Of a stretch of DNA of 64,000 nt, positions 61,831 through 64,000 are shown piece by piece. This DNA is from Fodinibius sp034521915. GTDB taxonomy: Bacteria; Bacteroidota; Rhodothermia; Balneolales; Balneolaceae. The notes below the pieces were generated by a model. The model did not search any database. It was not told the origin of the DNA and saw nothing but the letters and a program-made list of their open reading frames with translations. The DNA is taken from positions 496,001 through 560,000 of the forward strand of contig NZ_JAXHLU010000004.1 in assembly GCF_034521915.1 (NCBI RefSeq), given 5' to 3'. The first letter of the stretch is position 1. Each line of letters starts with the position of its first letter. Position numbers and translations under genes: made by a program.

Positions 61831-61895
61831 GAATATAAATCAGTTCAGTTTTAAAAATAATTCGCTCCAAAGATAACAGAGGATTGGCAGAAATG

Positions 61896-61958
61896 GAACA
61901 CGGATAACGCGGATTATAAATCTGTGTTAAATCAGTTAGATCTGTGTCATTTGTGTTC
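61896..61958. repeat. Intergenic inverted repeat (CACGGAT type)
   Basis: GAACACGGATAACGCGGATT (61896-61915) faces the imperfect complement at 61939-61958 (14 of 20 paired, several mismatches G-U compatible in RNA). Between hisS and the quinone reductase, both leftward. Strings of this kind recur between genes in many bacterial genomes; no ORF. Confidence 0.5.
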
Positions 61959-61960
61959 TA

Positions 61961-62947
61961 TTACATCCCAGTTAGCACAATTTTGCCGGTGTTTTTGTTG
62001 TTTTGCATGCGCTGGTGAGCCGCCTCGGTTTCTGTCCAGTCGTAAGTAGAATCGATAACTGGTTCAAGGGTTTTATCTTTAAAAAGAGTTAGTGTTTTGG
62101 AGGCGAAGGCCTGGGTGAGCCTGATTTTGTAATCTTCGGATCGATTGCGGAGCGTTGATCCCATAACAGTTAAACGCTTTCTGAGGATAGGTACTAAGCT
62201 CAGCTCCTCAATTTTGTGTCCTCCCAGAAACGACAGATATACCACGCGCCCATCCATAGCCAGCACGTCCATATTTTTATGCCAATAGGGCTTTCCGATA
62301 AAATCTACAATCACATCTACCGAATCTTTACCAATATCATTGATAATCTCCTTGGCATAATTTTGTTCTTTATAATTGTAGGCAAAATCAGCGCCTAGTT
62401 CTTTAGCTGTATCCAGTTTGTGCTGCTTGCCGGCTGTAGCAATAATTTGGGCATCAAATAGGTGATGAGCCAGCTGAATAGCAGAAGTACCCACGCCACT
62501 GCCTGCTGCATGAATAAGCACCGTTTCTTTTTCTTGAAGTTTGCCCAGCCAATCCAGCGCCTGGAAGGCCGTCAAAAAGGTTTCGGGGATAGCTGCGGCT
62601 TTTTCAAATGAAAGGTTCTCCGGAATCTCCATTGCCATATCTTCGTGGATGGTGCAGTACTCAGCGTATCCACCCCCGGCCAGCAAGCCAAAAACGCGAT
62701 CGCCGGGTTGCCACTTTGTGACTTTATCGCCCACTTGTTCTACCACGCCGGACATCTCCAGTCCCAATATTTCGCTGGCGCCTTCTGGTGGAGGATAGTT
62801 GCCAGTGCGCTGAAGCAGATCGGCTCGATTAAGAGCTGTGGCTTTAATTTGCACAAGTATTTCACTGGAACTTGGTTTCGGCGTTTGTACTTCTCCGATT
62901 GTCAGTGATGACCTTTTTCCGAGATTTTGAACTTGAATGGCTTTCAT
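61961..62947 (-). CDS. NAD(P)H-dependent quinone oxidoreductase (medium-chain, PIG3-like)
   Basis: A 328-residue zinc-independent medium-chain dehydrogenase. The GroES-like N-terminal domain has KATALNRADLLQRTGNYPPP and ILGLEMSGVVEQVG (about 33-52, 60-73); the Rossmann domain shows VLIHAAGSGVGTSAIQLAHH (NADPH binding). Catalytic zinc ligands of alcohol dehydrogenases are missing, as expected of quinone reductases. Substrate unassigned. ATG start; downstream of hisS by 131 bases in the same direction but separated by a repeat. Confidence 0.88.
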   Translation of the reverse strand: MKAIQVQNLGKRSSLTIGEVQTPKPSSSEILVQIKATALNRADLLQRTGNYPPPEGASEILGLEMSGVVEQVGDKVTKWQPGDRVFGLLAGGGYAEYCTIHEDMAMEIPENLSFEKAAAIPETFLTAFQALDWLGKLQEKETVLIHAAGSGVGTSAIQLAHHLFDAQIIATAGKQHKLDTAKELGADFAYNYKEQNYAKEIINDIGKDSVDVIVDFIGKPYWHKNMDVLAMDGRVVYLSFLGGHKIEELSLVPILRKRLTVMGSTLRNRSEDYKIRLTQAFASKTLTLFKDKTLEPVIDSTYDWTETEAAHQRMQNNKNTGKIVLTGM

Positions 62948-62964
62948 AATGATATCGAGAAAAA

Positions 62965-64000
62965 TTATCGCTTAAAGATGTTTGTGACATTGCGAATAGA
63001 ATCAAAAACAAGCTGGTTGAATTGCTCAGAAATTTCTAGCCCGATAATTGGGACTAAGTATATTCCACAGATAATAATCGATCGTATCAAAATGTCGGCA
63101 TAGGTGTTATAAAGGGTTGGGATTTGGAATATAATTCCTAAGGTTATTGCGCCTATTAGAATTACTGGAAAAATACGTTTTTCGAATGGCTGCATTGAGA
63201 ATTTTATCCACACAAAAAACAATTTGAGTATATTATATATTGCAATTGCAGATGCTGTTCCTATTGCTGCTCCGAGGATGCCGTAGATAGGAATCAACCA
63301 ATAATTTAGAAGTACTGTAATGACAATGAGAATTAATGTAGAGTAAAGATCGAAACGATAGTGTTTGGAATTAAGAATAATAGCCCCATTAACACCGCAT
63401 GCCATATCAAATACATTTGCTGATGCAATTATAATTATCACCAATATCCCTCCAGTGTATTCGGATGGAAGTAGGTTCATAAGGTTATCTATATTTGCAA
63501 TCACACCACAAAAAACGAGTCCCCCGGCGATAATAAGATTTAACGCTGACTGACGATAAACTTTATCAATTAAGTCGAAATTTTTGTTTTTAAAAGCGTC
63601 TGAAATAACCGGTGATGAAATTTGGAAGATAGATTTTCGGGGAATGGTAATAGCCGATCCTATATAGAAAGCGATGGCGTAAATTCCGGTATCACTTAAT
63701 CCCGCTAATGAACTGAGCATGATAATATCAATATTGTTAACCAATATTGACGCGACTCCACCAAAGAATGCAAAGAGACTGTAATTGCCCATATTTTTGA
63801 GAAGAGATTTTCGAAGAAACTTGAAGTCTGGTTTTAGATTTACTTCGAACTTGCGGAGGGTGTAAACAAACAGCCACAGCATTATGAATCCGTAGGTAGA
63901 TACAAAAGCAATCATAAACTGGTTGAAAGTAATCCATTCAAACAGGTAAAGGATGAGAATAAAGGCTGCCAGAAAACGTATTACTACGTTTATCAGAAAC
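62965..64000 (-). CDS. Polysaccharide flippase (Wzx/MATE-like), 5' end outside the window
   Basis: At least 344 residues of a polytopic protein with about ten hydrophobic helices. Strings ALAGLSDTGIYAIAFYIGSA-like (SSLAGLSDTGIYAIAFYIGS) and ISSPVISDAFKNKNFDLIDK match polysaccharide transporters of the MOP superfamily; YLVPIIGLEISEQFNQL ends it. Its frame stays open to the right edge, so the start is not in this window (an internal ATG at 63915 is not the true start). Role: export of an O-antigen or exopolysaccharide unit; neighbouring glycosyltransferases would lie to the right. Confidence 0.85.
   Translation of the reverse strand, partial: FLINVVIRFLAAFILILYLFEWITFNQFMIAFVSTYGFIMLWLFVYTLRKFEVNLKPDFKFLRKSLLKNMGNYSLFAFFGGVASILVNNIDIIMLSSLAGLSDTGIYAIAFYIGSAITIPRKSIFQISSPVISDAFKNKNFDLIDKVYRQSALNLIIAGGLVFCGVIANIDNLMNLLPSEYTGGILVIIIIASANVFDMACGVNGAIILNSKHYRFDLYSTLILIVITVLLNYWLIPIYGILGAAIGTASAIAIYNILKLFFVWIKFSMQPFEKRIFPVILIGAITLGIIFQIPTLYNTYADILIRSIIICGIYLVPIIGLEISEQFNQLVFDSIRNVTNIFKR

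Noticed and set aside
1..64000. CRISPR array, prophage or transposase
   Set aside because: No regularly spaced direct repeats, no phage structural genes and no DDE or tyrosine recombinase were seen.

Overview
The window looks like chromosomal DNA from a halotolerant member of the Bacteroidota/Balneolota/Rhodothermota side of the tree. My best guess is a Balneolales relative such as Fodinibius or Gracilimonas, inferred from gene content only. Supporting signs are a SusC/SusD pair under a FecI/FecR-type sigma/anti-sigma switch, many lipoproteins, few Shine-Dalgarno sequences, TTG starts, and a very large cation-transport investment (CPA-type antiporter, Mrp-type antiporter operon, two APC permeases). 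No tRNA, rRNA, CRISPR array, transposase or phage gene was recognised.

Layout. 0-6.5 kb: housekeeping genes (aldehyde dehydrogenase, SpoU-type RNA methyltransferase, PIN-PhoH ATPase, flavoprotein, glutamate racemase). 6.6-10.7 kb: one giant secreted protein with four lamin-tail domains. 10.8-13.7 kb: an AT-rich accessory patch bracketed by a 26-bp imperfect direct repeat, with a small zinc-ribbon-like protein, a frameshifted gene remnant and an orphan PAS histidine kinase. 13.7-19.3 kb: asd, glyS, an alpha/beta hydrolase, a complete Cu/Zn superoxide dismutase lipoprotein and a VOC protein.

19.5-31.0 kb is a tandem duplication of about 5.7 kb. Each unit carries an ABC-F ATPase (minus strand), a CNNM/CBS protein, an ECF sigma factor, a FecR anti-sigma factor and the start of a SusC receptor. 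The junction lies at 25161/25162. It leaves a signal-peptide-plus-STN stub of SusC in unit 1 and replaces the last residues of ABC-F in unit 2. The sigma copies differ at two residues but the anti-sigma copies at about 29, clustered in the C-terminal periplasmic domain. The intact SusC, SusD and a small lipoprotein follow to 36.2 kb.

36.3-41.6 kb is a cell-wall peptide block: beta-lactamase-fold serine hydrolase, LD-carboxypeptidase, a dehydrogenase resembling diaminopentanoate/dihydrodipicolinate enzymes, an AmpD-like amidase and a PBP4-type carboxypeptidase. Then come lysC and a trypsin-like lipoprotein. 44.3-58.7 kb is an ion-homeostasis block: a CPA antiporter with a TrkA-N-like tail, two tandem permeases that fuse an APC transporter to a PTS EIIA-like domain and an RCK_C/TrkA-C-like domain, and a tightly overlapping twelve-ORF Mrp/Mbh-type operon in which one MrpD-like subunit is split in two. 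59-64 kb has an AsmA-like protein, a ParE/RelE-type toxin-antitoxin pair, hisS, a quinone oxidoreductase and a truncated polysaccharide flippase.

Scattered between genes are three elements with nested inverted repeats (1792-1988, 4270-4387, 39995-40210). They share a layout of outer arms around an inner TGTCAT...ATGACA pair, although their sequences differ.
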